The notes under the pieces were generated by a model, which saw only the letters and a program-made list of their open reading frames with translations, was not told the origin of the DNA and did no database searches. Positions 1 through 9,482 of a DNA stretch of 64,000 nt are shown piece by piece. The stretch is from contig KN817521.1 in assembly GCA_000827495.1 (NCBI GenBank), positions 434,001-498,000 of the forward strand, in the 5' to 3' direction. The position numbers were made by a program, and so were the translations under genes. The stretch comes from Hypholoma sublateritium FD-334 SS-4. Taxonomy: Eukaryota > Basidiomycota > Agaricomycetes > Agaricales > Strophariaceae. Position 1 is the stretch's first letter; each line of letters starts with the position of its first letter.

Positions 1-590
1 CTGCCTCCGAAGGCAGACAGAGTCAGAGATTTGAGCCACTCTGTGCCGTTCATTATGAAGGGGGCGGTAAGGTATTGAGAACGAGACAATTGGCAGGTCG
101 GTTGTTATAAATGGCTGAAATCATAGACGAGAGTAAGAAAGGAGGAGTTTTCGATCATACCCGAAGAGTCGCAGGCTCGTTTGTGAGAATCCGGGTATCC
201 GAAAGCATGATTGGAGTTGTTGCTATTTACTGCGCCTCATGCTTGTTGCCATGGGTGAGAGACAGGACTTGGAGCAGCGCAATTCGACAATTGACTTGAA
301 ATTGACGCGAAGATATCTGCTGAGATAAAATTTTGAATAAGCACGTCGAGCAATGTTATTTCATCGAGCAATTATTTCAACGGATGAAGCGTTCAATATT
401 GCAGTGTGAAGATAGTAAAAAAGGCAGGAATCCGGAGTTGATCGTCGTGGTGGAGGAGGAAGAGGCGCTCCTTACGTAACAGGCGATAGGGCGGAGAGGT
501 GGCCTCTCGCGCCTCTTGATGGCCGCCACACCACTTTTACCGCAGAGGGCTGCGTACACGCTCCTCGTATCGGCGGACTACGCGTGAATA
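1..590. other. Intergenic region upstream of COG8
   Basis: No gene is recognisable here. Short open frames lack any familiar motif and have no plausible splice structure. The last 150 bases lead into the COG8 start and presumably hold its promoter and 5' leader, but I see no clear TATA box. The left edge may cut into a neighbouring transcription unit. Confidence 0.5.
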
Positions 591-2636
591 ATGGATGAAG
601 ACACGTCGCCCGCACCTGTGCAGAATACATCACGGTTAAAGGACGTCTCGCACCTCACGGATGTCATCGCTTTGTCTGCCGAGGTCCCCCTGCAGCAGGT
701 CACGAAGCCCCATTCGCAGCGATATATATCGGACCTAACGACATACAGCCTGAAAGATCTTCTCGCAGAACCTACGATCCTCCAGACTCAGTCGCACCAC
801 CTCACATCAAGCTTGACTTCCCTCACCCACACGTCATACCCTACGTTTCTATCTTTACATCAAACCACGAATGCCCTAACAACTTCTTTGACCTCTCTCT
901 CCTCCTCGCTGGACTCTCTGTTGACATCAAGTTTGCCAGCTTTGGAGGAATGCGCGGCAGGATGGAAAGATCGCACGGAGACCGTATTGAAGGAACGCAG
1001 TAAGGCGAGAGTAGTGCTGGAACAACACGAGAAGATCAGAGATCTACTGGAAATCCCCCTACTCATTGATACATGCGTGCGCAATGGCTACTTTGCTGAA
1101 GCCTTGTCTCTTGTCTCGCACGCGAAGGCGCTCGCAGCGAATGCATCGGCGTCTAACAAATCCTCACCTCTCATTCTCTCCTCCGTCTTGTCAGAGGTCC
1201 ACCATTCTATCATGCAAATGCTTTTATCTCTGCTCAGTACATTATACGAGCCCAATCGTAAACTCCCGGCACTTTGGAAGGCTGTCAATTTTCTCCGCAA
1301 AATGGATGTGTTCGGCCCTTCTTCGCCATTTGCATCAGCTCCTCCACATCTGACATCCCTCATCGCATTACCGGAAAGCGAAAAGGTTTCCGAGTCTATA
1401 GACGACTCCATCTCAAGTGAAGAGCAAATTGCTCTTGCCTTCCTTGTTGGCCGGGAATCGTGCCTGAAATCGACGCTAGAGCCATGTGGTAGTGATATAT
1501 CTAGGATGACGAATCACGGAGAGCTAGACGATCGAGAGAAGGAAGACCTCGCAAGATATCTGAAGAAATACATTGATTTCTGGAGGGAGGGTGTCTATGA
1601 TGTTATCACGCAATATTCCTCCATATTCCTCGAAAAGTCCTCGGCGCCAAATTCGCAGCAGTCCAACAAACCTCGTCAACTGGATTCGCCCACAACGTCC
1701 TCAGAGAGCGAAATAATTCAGGGATGGGCGCGACTGCACACTTTGATCACTACCTATGGCTCCCGGGCACTTACTGCCTATCTCTTGCCCACATTATCCC
1801 CGAGCCTCCCTCTGCTCTCAATGTCTCTCCTTCCGTCATTGCTTACTCAGTTGACATACTGCTCCTCTGCATTTGCGCGCGTCGGCCTCGACTTCCGCGG
1901 CATCCTCTCCGCCCTATTCTCGCATGCCGTAACTGAAATAGTCAGCCAAGAACTGCGCACAGCCGGCGACAAATTTTCTGCCCGATTCAAAATACCCTCC
2001 GGTCCCAGTTCATCAAATACCCGGACCATTAACGGTGCTTCTAGATCCAACAAGTGGGAGCCCCCCACCGACTGGCTCGTCACCCCAGCCACGGCGGCAC
2101 TGCCGCCCGTGCCGGTGACGCCTGCGACGCCCGCCGTGGCAGGCTTTACGCACAGCCCACCACATATTCCACCACAAATTCTCGCCGCGTACCCTCCGCT
2201 CGCGGAACACGCGAACGCGCTGCTTGGTGTACTGAACGGCCTGCGGCTGCTCGCGCCCACTAGCATACTGCACGCGCTGTCTGCGGTGCTCGACGACGCC
2301 GTCCTTGCGCCGGGTGGGCGGGCCGTGCACGCGTACGTGAAGGCGTTCTGCCGCGCGCAGGACAATGGCTCGGGCGTGCGGCGCAGCATGGACGGCGAGG
2401 ACGGGGGCGCGGACGGTGACGAGAGAGAGCGGCGCGTGATCATGGCGTTTGGACAGGTGTACTTCGGCATCCTCGTCCCCTTCATGCGCCGTGCGCTGGT
2501 AGAGGGGGTGTACGGCATCAAACTAGACGCGTCGTTCGAGGTGGCGAGCGATGCGTTGCCCACATCAGTGATGGACTGGGAAGATTATGTGCTCGAACAG
2601 ACCGAGCAGAGCGACGAGAGCAGCAATGAGTCATAA
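591..2636 (+). CDS. COG8: Conserved oligomeric Golgi complex subunit 8
   Basis: A single uninterrupted frame of 681 residues, unusual here because most neighbours have introns. The N-terminal part (about residues 40-200) reads as the Dor1/COG8 domain: a YISDLTTYSLKDLLAEP segment, then a long Leu/Ser-rich helical stretch and an LLEIPLLIDTCVRNGYFAEAL segment. COG8 belongs to lobe B of the COG tether, which captures retrograde vesicles at the Golgi and keeps glycosylation enzymes recycling. The C-terminal half continues as helical repeats, with a Pro/Ala/Thr-rich insert around residues 490-530 and an acidic tail. The start is the first ATG in frame, after an in-frame stop. Base composition becomes visibly more GC-rich from about 2040 to 2480 inside the same frame. 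Family assignment rests on the conserved N-terminal motifs. Confidence 0.85.
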   Translation: MDEDTSPAPVQNTSRLKDVSHLTDVIALSAEVPLQQVTKPHSQRYISDLTTYSLKDLLAEPTILQTQSHHLTSSLTSLTHTSYPTFLSLHQTTNALTTSLTSLSSSLDSLLTSSLPALEECAAGWKDRTETVLKERSKARVVLEQHEKIRDLLEIPLLIDTCVRNGYFAEALSLVSHAKALAANASASNKSSPLILSSVLSEVHHSIMQMLLSLLSTLYEPNRKLPALWKAVNFLRKMDVFGPSSPFASAPPHLTSLIALPESEKVSESIDDSISSEEQIALAFLVGRESCLKSTLEPCGSDISRMTNHGELDDREKEDLARYLKKYIDFWREGVYDVITQYSSIFLEKSSAPNSQQSNKPRQLDSPTTSSESEIIQGWARLHTLITTYGSRALTAYLLPTLSPSLPLLSMSLLPSLLTQLTYCSSAFARVGLDFRGILSALFSHAVTEIVSQELRTAGDKFSARFKIPSGPSSSNTRTINGASRSNKWEPPTDWLVTPATAALPPVPVTPATPAVAGFTHSPPHIPPQILAAYPPLAEHANALLGVLNGLRLLAPTSILHALSAVLDDAVLAPGGRAVHAYVKAFCRAQDNGSGVRRSMDGEDGGADGDERERRVIMAFGQVYFGILVPFMRRALVEGVYGIKLDASFEVASDALPTSVMDWEDYVLEQTEQSDESSNES

Positions 2637-5136
2637 TTTCTGCTCTCTGTATCGTTGTACATTATGTTGCCTTAATCTTAGGCAGCTGGATTTTTCTATT
2701 GGATCATCTATAAAGGCTGTGGTCATGCTATGCTTGAGCGTCTCGATCTGATACCAGTGACACTATTAATGAATTCCGACCTGTTCGTGTCGATTCTCTA
2801 TGTGGATTCATCACTGTCAGATATTCGCGTACTAAGCTTAAGAGAGCCTGATGATGGCCGACTGATCGAACGGGTAAGAACCAAACTATGCAGCGCGGTG
2901 ATCGCCATTAACGCGCAAACTCCATGGACTTTAATTGTCGTAACAAATGGCGGATTTTTATCCTTTATAAGCCACTGTCTTTGAAGGCCGAAATCCATCA
3001 CGCCGGGCCCGGTGGCATCGACATACTTATGTACTAGAATTACCAGGGAGTCAATCATTATTGGCTATTTCAGTACGAGACAAGTGATATATCAAGTCAG
3101 AGCCATGTGGGAACAATCTGAATGACATATTTCAAGAATGGTGATGCACTTCAATGGTTTATACAATTTCAATGTTCTCCCAGGTTTGACCTGCTCTAGC
3201 GAAGGCGTAGATACATATGAGGATAAAATTACCGCATAAGGGAATGATATCTATTCTTAGAATGCCGCAAAACTTGGCTTCGCCGCTCGGTGTATGTAAG
3301 CGTGATAGTAGAGCGGTACCTTTAGGATATTTCAAGGAGTGATTATCTCGCGAGATTGATATTGCTAGATATAGAACGGAGATACACATGATGAGGGTAT
3401 CAATAGTGTCACAAGCACCGATGGAAACCAGCCATTTGAAGCTCTTCGTCGATCCCAGAACGAGGGCTATAAGATAACACTGTGTTCCCATGATCCTGGG
3501 GTGCCATGAAGCCTCTACGAGAATCAATAGCCAGACAGTCCAAAAAAGCGAGGTTGAACCCAAGATGACGCAAGGTAAGCTGGGCGTATTACGCCGCGAC
3601 CTTGATGCCCGCTGCAGCCTTCCCCGCCCCAACCTCAATCAACCTCAATCTCCTTGGACGTAGTAGGCCGCCGGGCCGATGACAATTTGTACACACGCCA
3701 GTGTGAAGACAGAGACGGACAGTTCCAGATAGCGCTGGGTTTCAATAGTATGGAAGATGCATCGCACTGCACATACGAATCAGATACCTTTTTAATAGTA
3801 TGTACGAATGAAAACTTGGCGTGCGGCGCGCCCAAGCGGCAGTCCGATGGCAGCGTGATTGTGGAAGGCGTGCTGCGCAGTGCGGGCATCCGTTCGTGCA
3901 TCTCGATGGTAGGGGCCGTGAGGAGGAGGGAAGGTGGAAGGCGCGCACTTATGTTTTCTCATGCATGTGCTCGCGAAGAGGCCATAGAGCGGCGCGTTTT
4001 CTGAGGCGGCCGAGCACCGCCGTTCGCGTTCTTCTGAAGAGGCAATGAAAACTGGACATGTGCGATGGAAATCGACGAGCAGATGGACAGGAAGGAGCGT
4101 GTATCAGGTGAGGCGCCCCGATGATATGGTTTCATTTTAGAACATAGCGCGGAAGAAATTGACATGAAACGGACGCATGTACCGTGGAACTTTTTTTTGA
4201 CTCCTTGCATAGTACTAATGAGGGTCATTTTGATGGTAGCCGAGTTATTTTAGGAGAACAATGAGGATTTAGCCGAAGCAAAAATGAGTGCAGCAGGGCC
4301 TCTTGACTCTGCCAGTGGCTGCATTAACATGGCTATGCTGCGAGTTTTAATTGCGTCCTTTGATTGATATCTGATACCAGGCTGCACGAATGATATTGAC
4401 AGGCTATTTTGTAGGAATCGCAGATGTGCAAGTGGGCGGAATACGGCCGGCGCACCCACGCAAAATTGGGAGGAAGCAGAACGGATATGAAAAGAAAGAA
4501 ACGGGGTGCATGGGGTGCATACGGTGCAAACCTTGTTACGAATCGCGTCGGTGATGACTCTGCCAGACCTACTACTTATTGGATCGTGGCGCCTGTCCTG
4601 CGTAATCCAGATGTAATCACAGCGCCAAAACTTGGAGTGGAAGGGCGGAATTTACGTGGGCGAGGTTATCGAGCATTGAGATTTCACGGCGAATGCGCGC
4701 TTCGATCCTCTTGACGATGTAAATAGCGCCGAAGCTGGCTTTAAGCTATACGGGTCAATATCGCGGGTGACGTTTCTGAAATGTATCTGAGGAAGCTTGA
4801 CCTGTTCTGGGAGCAAAAGTCTTCAGAGAATGGGCTCTTGGAAAGGCGTGTTATAGCCGCACAAGTCCAGAAGGTGGGTGACGAGACGAATAGTCCGTTA
4901 CGGTGTCCCGTTCGCTGCGTGTCGGTCCGACGAGCATGGATTTTTGGGGAGACATGCTAGTACAGGACCGCGTAGATGTACAATAAACACAATGAGTCAC
5001 CGTAGACTGTTTGATTGGCTGGCCGGCACATGTAGAATGGAGGAAGCCAAGGGAAACCTCCGGAGCCAGTGAGACGGGATTCCCACGGTCTATGTCGTCA
5101 ACGGAAGCTATATAATTAACGGAAATGGAATGGGCA
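2637..5136. other. 2.5-kb intergenic stretch without a supported gene
   Basis: No conserved protein could be assembled from either strand. The one frame with some character is a hydrophobic minus-strand reading at 3159-3638, listed separately. The rest is mixed-composition sequence with scattered stops and no clear repeat structure. Confidence 0.4.
3159..3638 (-). pseudogene. Possible remnant of a multi-pass membrane protein
   Basis: An open minus-strand frame of 159 residues with three or four hydrophobic segments (WTVWLLILVEA, LIALVLGS, LIMCISVLYLAISI, LCGNFILICIYAF). This layout recalls the many uncharacterised multi-pass membrane proteins of Agaricomycetes, which end in a short Arg-Asp-rich segment before a last helix. 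There is no convincing start, no partner exons were found, and the frame could be chance. I call it a remnant only tentatively. Confidence 0.18.
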
Positions 5137-5144
5137 TATAAATA
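5137..5144 (+). promoter_or_regulatory. TATA box of the F-box gene
   Basis: TATAAATA lies 53 bases before the ATG at 5197. Its position argues against the earlier in-frame ATG at 5125, which lies upstream of the box and would not be transcribed from it. Confidence 0.5.
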
Positions 5145-5196
5145 CGAAAGCAACAGGCTGCAACCCGCTGCTGTCCCCCGCCTGCTCGCGGACGCC

Positions 5197-6615
5197 ATGT
5201 CCTTCTTCGACGTCTTCCACCAACTTTCCACGACACGAGCTTGGCCTCTTCGCGCATTCTTTAGGTGCCCCGGCCTGTTTGATTCTGATTCTAGCTTTCA
5301 TCCTGCCCCGAGGGCAACGAACAATGACATCTCATCTTCGGTTTCTTTCATGACTGCCCCCATGCCTACACTCTATCCGGCCTATATTCCTCCTATGCCC
5401 TCTCAGACACCTACCACCATCTCACCGTTCATGGAAATGCCCCTGGAACTGATTTGCACCGTCATCGAGGCCGCTTGCGAGGGGACCGACGACAGCACAC
5501 GCGTTGGCCTTTTGAAGAGCTGCTCGCTGGTGTGCAGAACGTGGTCAAACGCGTCACAGCGACTACTTTTCTCCAAAGTTACCCTCCGGAGCCAACGCGC
5601 ATTTGAATCATTCATGTTCGCCGTCGACCGCAGCGCCGAGCATGGTACTTCCCTCGGAGATGCCGTTCAGCACCTCAGTGTGGTGCTGGATCACAACCAG
5701 CCGTCGGGCCTTCACCAAAATTCTTTGGCGCTTGCCGTTACCGCATGTCCGAATCTATCGCGAATGGGGATATCACTTTACGGGTGTGCCGAGCCGGGTA
5801 ACGATATTATTGGCGCCCCTGACGTTTCGCGACTTCGCCGCGCCGCTCCGTCGTTTGATGAAACGACGCTCACGTTACTCAAGTCAGGGCCCAAGATACA
5901 ATGTCTACACTTCGATAATTGGTCGGAGAACCACAATTCGATTTTCCAGCTGCTCGATATATGGCCATCATTGCAGTTTCTCTCCATTGGGGGCACCCCG
6001 CCACAGCATCTGCAGAACTCCCCGCCACCGTTCCCCTGCGCCCTTCGCGGAGTCCGCTTTAACTTTCAGACTACGCCTTCCGTCGATTTCATGAGATGGC
6101 TCCTGTTCAATTCGGCTGAATCTCTTGAGACATTGCATTTCGAACGCGATCCCTGCGCCGACGTGCTGGAATATCTGATCGACGCGCATGGAGGCCACCT
6201 TCGCTCAATCTCCCTTCCAGGATACGGCTCGTCATTGCTGATGGGTATGGTCACCAAAGTACCTTACCTTCGCGAGCTACGCACCGAAAACCCGTCCACG
6301 TTATCCGCGCATCATGCAAACCTTTCCGACAAGGTTGAGCACCTCGCCTTTGGGCTCGATCGCAACACCCCTCTCGGGAGCATCATCGACGTCATCAAAA
6401 CGAGGGAAAACCTGCAGACCGTCACGGTTCATGTGTCGGCGAACGGTGATCACCACCCGCTTTTCTGCTCTCTCAAAATTGCATGCATGTACCGAGGCAT
6501 CGGCTACGATATAACCACTGATTTACGACTATTCCGTGCCGCGAACACTTGGGTAAGTTTCCCTCTCTAATCAATACATCCCGCATTGACGACCGATTTG
6601 CCGACTTACTAGTGA
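5197..6615 (+). CDS. F-box domain protein
   Basis: The F-box lies at about residues 79-125 (MEMPLELICTVIEAA, then SCSLVCRTWSNASQRLLFSKV), followed by about 340 residues with weak leucine-rich character, as in many substrate adaptors of SCF ubiquitin ligases. The target cannot be inferred. I chose the ATG at 5197 because a TATA box sits just upstream of it; 5350 is another possible start. The last coding codon, TGG, is followed by a perfect GTAAGT donor, and a 60-nt intron (6553-6612) ends in CTTACTAG immediately before TGA. Spliced, the protein ends ...NTW. Unspliced, it gains five residues and stops at 6570. Agaricomycete genomes contain large, rapidly evolving F-box families, so orthology is uncertain. 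Confidence 0.75.
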
Positions 6616-7319
6616 AGTTAGCGTGGTAGTTCGTTTACATCAGGTTTACTTTTCACCGACAATTTACGATCATTTACAGTCCCGCACACTCCCCACATCA
6701 CATTGTATAATACCCATTCAACTTCACGACACACATGCGCTCCAATCTAAACTACTCCGCATCCTATCCCCATTGCTTAATATTATATATAATCCATGCC
6801 ATCTTAATATTAGTCACTGCCGCATGAACTACTTCGTTGCACATACTTTCAAACCTACAGTGCTCAATCTACCGCGTGCTGGAACCTTGATTTTCATACT
6901 ACACTACAGCCTTCCAACGACCTTTCACGTATTCTACATTTTACATACACACGATCATTGACGCCCCCGTATTCTGAATATTAATAGTTGTTTACCTACA
7001 TTATATGACCCTTGAGTAATTAAATCCTTCCTTCACTCAGTGAAGACTGACAATCAGTTGGGAGCATGTAAGGACTTGCGGCTTTTGTTGGCTCAGTCCC
7101 TGGACTGGTCGCTGTACTTCTGGTAGCTTTCCCTTGTAAAAAGAGCTTGCTCCGGATTACACATTGCGCCTAAAGGTTTTTTGAAAAATTTCACCAAGTC
7201 CCCGTGGGAAGTGGACTTACGTTTTTCACTCAAAAATTAAGTGATCGCCCTGCGCTACATAGTACACGCGCTCGCCCTTTCCCCTGCCCCTCTCCTTGCA
7301 TTACTGCTTAAAATAATGC
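6616..7319. other. AT-rich intergenic stretch downstream of the F-box gene
   Basis: No coding signal on either strand. The sequence is AT-rich to about 7000 and then mixed. It separates the F-box gene from the tRNA gene. Nothing else is recognisable. Confidence 0.5.
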
Positions 7320-7323
7320 AAAA
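7320..7323 (-). terminator. RNA polymerase III T-run behind tRNA-His
   Basis: On the minus strand the tRNA 3' end (discriminator A at 7325) is followed after one base by TTTT, the usual polymerase III termination signal. Confidence 0.6.
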
Positions 7324-7324
7324 C

Positions 7325-7410
7325 TGTCGGTAACCGGATTCGAACTGGTGGCTCCTCGGGCTTACGTAAGCATCCACAACGAGGTGATTTAACCCCTAAT
7401 CGATACCGAC
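7325..7410 (-). tRNA. tRNA-His (anticodon GTG) with a 14-nt intron
   Basis: A full cloverleaf can be drawn on the minus strand. The acceptor stem GTCGGTA/TACCGAC (7404-7410 with 7326-7332) has seven pairs, with discriminator A. The D arm GATT/AATC closes an AGGGGTTA loop. The anticodon stem is CCTCG/CGAGG with loop TTGTGGC once the intron is removed, and the T arm loop is TTCGAAT with one A-C mismatch in its stem. The anticodon GTG is complementary to 7375-7377. The loop TTGTGGC matches the anticodon loop I recall for yeast tRNA-His. The intron (7360-7373) sits one base 3' of the anticodon, the canonical position, and contains the 12-nt palindrome GCTTACGTAAGC. The internal A and B boxes are intact and a T-run follows. 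Confidence 0.9.
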
Positions 7411-7737
7411 GATGCCTAACGACGGAGGATAGGGATCAGTACGTACAGTCTCAATATTTTAGCAGGAATCATTCCTATCCTAACAAACTATTTCACCATT
7501 GGTAAGATGCAGGGGTTTTCATACTATATCTATCAAAGATTTCTGTTTAGCTGTTTCTGCATATTAGCGGTAGAATTAGTGAAAGTGGGCGCATATGGGC
7601 GCTTACAATGGAATCTGCCACAATTGCCAAATACTGCCAAATAGTATCTCATTAATAGTGCTGCAGTGCTTACCCGAACCACTCGACCACACGCTGTCCT
7701 CAAAGGCATCTCCTTCCTAGGTCCTTCAATAGTCATG
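7411..7737. other. Spacer between tRNA-His and the Arg/Ser-rich gene
   Basis: This holds the 5' flank of the tRNA on one side and the presumed promoter of the Arg/Ser-rich gene on the other. No gene or clear regulatory motif is visible. Confidence 0.4.
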
Positions 7738-9233
7738 GCTTCGTCGTCGCTTTCATCCGTCGTCTCAGGCCTTGTGCGAGCGTCCATGGGCTCGTCGGTA
7801 CCCAGCACCGTTAAAGATGACGACTTAGACCGCGCGGTCGCAGAGCTTATCGTTCGCGAAGCAAAGAAGAAGGCAGAAAGCTATGGCCAGCAGGGAATCC
7901 GCGCTTATATATCTAATAATACGTACGCACTGCACTACACCGGCGTGCGCCGCTCTTCGAGCTAAATCATCGCTCTTTCAGGACGGACAGCAATGCGCCC
8001 AAACCAAACAAGCGGTTCCTGAGCTCAATCATCAAGAGCACGGACGACCACAACAGGACTGTACTGAGGGCGCAAGCTCAAGCTGCTCAAGAGGTCAAGC
8101 GTGAGCGCGAGGAGCAGGAGCGGCGGCAGCGTAGAGCGCGTGCGGAAGAGGCGGCCGAAGCAGAGAAGCTACGCAGGTCCGGCCGCGAAGCAAAGCGGAA
8201 ATCAACCAAGGATGAAGACGGGTGGGATCGGTGGGATGGGAGGACGGCGAAACGGAAAAAGGTGTCGCGAGATTGGGAGGCCTATGACGGCCGGGACGAG
8301 GAGGACCACGACAGGTACCGGAAGAGGCGGGGGAACCTTTCGCGGTCATCGAGCAGGGACAGGGAGAGGAAAGCAGGGAGTCCGTCGCTCACAAAGCCTC
8401 GGACCACTCAAGACAACGAAGAAACCACACGGCGACGGCGGCGTAGTCGTAGTGCGTCACCCCGCAGGCACAGGTCCAGAGACGGCAGCGAGGAACGACA
8501 TGAGGACTCGCGGCGGCACAAACGACCACGAAGTCGCGAACGCTCGCATAGGCACTCACGCCGCTCACCGTCGCCTTCTGGTCCCCGGCAGGAGGCAAAG
8601 TCCGATAAACGCAAACGTACTCACTCCCCCAAGCATGCCCTGGATAATATCCGCGACAACTCGGTCACCCTCAGATCTCCATCTCCAACGTCAGACACAC
8701 ACTCTCGAGGAGAACGTCGAAATCGGATATCGCGGGAGCCAGAACCAAGTCCCCAAACAAAGCCGCCAGCAAAGTCCAAGGACCGCGAAACTGTTCTGCC
8801 GAGTCCCCGCCAAAGTTCACCCCGCGATTCAGGTTCTCGGTCACCAAGTCCTGGCCCTCATCCACCCATTCAACGACCATCTAAGATGGATCGTTATTTT
8901 GAAGAGTCGTACGACCCCCGTCTCGACGTGGCTCCTTTGGCTGCGCCAGCTGTCCCTGCCACAGGCTTAATCAACAACGCCGAGTTTGAGGGCTGGGATG
9001 CTATGTTGGAGCTCATACGCGCTAGGAGAGAGGATAAGCTAGAAAAGAAGCGACTGGAGCGCCTTGGTTTACTCCCCCCTAAGGAAAAGACTAAGAGCAA
9101 GAAGGGAGTGGTTGTAGATTCTGCACCGGCTGTTGCTGATAGATGGACTGGAGACGGTGTTAGCATTATGGACATAGAGTATGCGAAACGAGGCGCGGTA
9201 AGGGAATGGGACATGGGGAAGGAAGGGTTCTGA
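7738..9233 (+). CDS. Arg/Ser-rich protein, probably nuclear, function unknown
   Basis: Two exons joined by a 59-nt GT-AG intron (7923-7981), whose removal keeps the frame (codon ACG split after AC). The ATG at 7738 has a good context (GTCATGGC); the frame also opens upstream at 7666 without support. The N-terminal segment (DRAVAELIVREAKKKAESYG, then PKPNKRFLSSIIKSTDDHN) looks conserved. A charged coiled-coil region rich in Glu and Arg follows, then an Arg/Ser and SP-dipeptide region typical of splicing-associated proteins. The last 110 residues contain MDRYFEESYDPRLDVAPL and FEGWDAMLELIRARREDK and end in ...REWDMGKEGF. I do not recognise the family. RS-like composition suggests a role in pre-mRNA processing, but that is inference. 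Confidence 0.7.
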
Positions 9234-9482
9234 ATTTGCACATAGAAATAATTATCATCTAGTTGAAGTTTGCACATAGCAGATTATTTATGACGGTTGA
9301 TACACTACGTTCTTGGTTTATTCTATGGATGTGTGAATGTGTATGGAAAAAAAATGATTAAGAATACACCTCAATGAGGCATAGGATCAAAATGATTGAT
9401 GTGAGAGTTCATTCAAACTGGCTTGGAGTTAAAATTGTGCGTCAAGAAATCACCTTCACAGTTTGAGTCATGCCCTTCAAAG
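9234..9482. other. Convergent 3' ends of the Arg/Ser-rich gene and the F-box gene
   Basis: A short AT-rich spacer between two tail-to-tail genes. No gene is visible. Confidence 0.4.

Noticed and set aside
8101..8970. Second long frame overlapping the Arg/Ser-rich gene
   Set aside because: It is a shadow of the Arg/Ser repeat region in another frame; the frame used has in-frame splicing and a conserved C-terminus.
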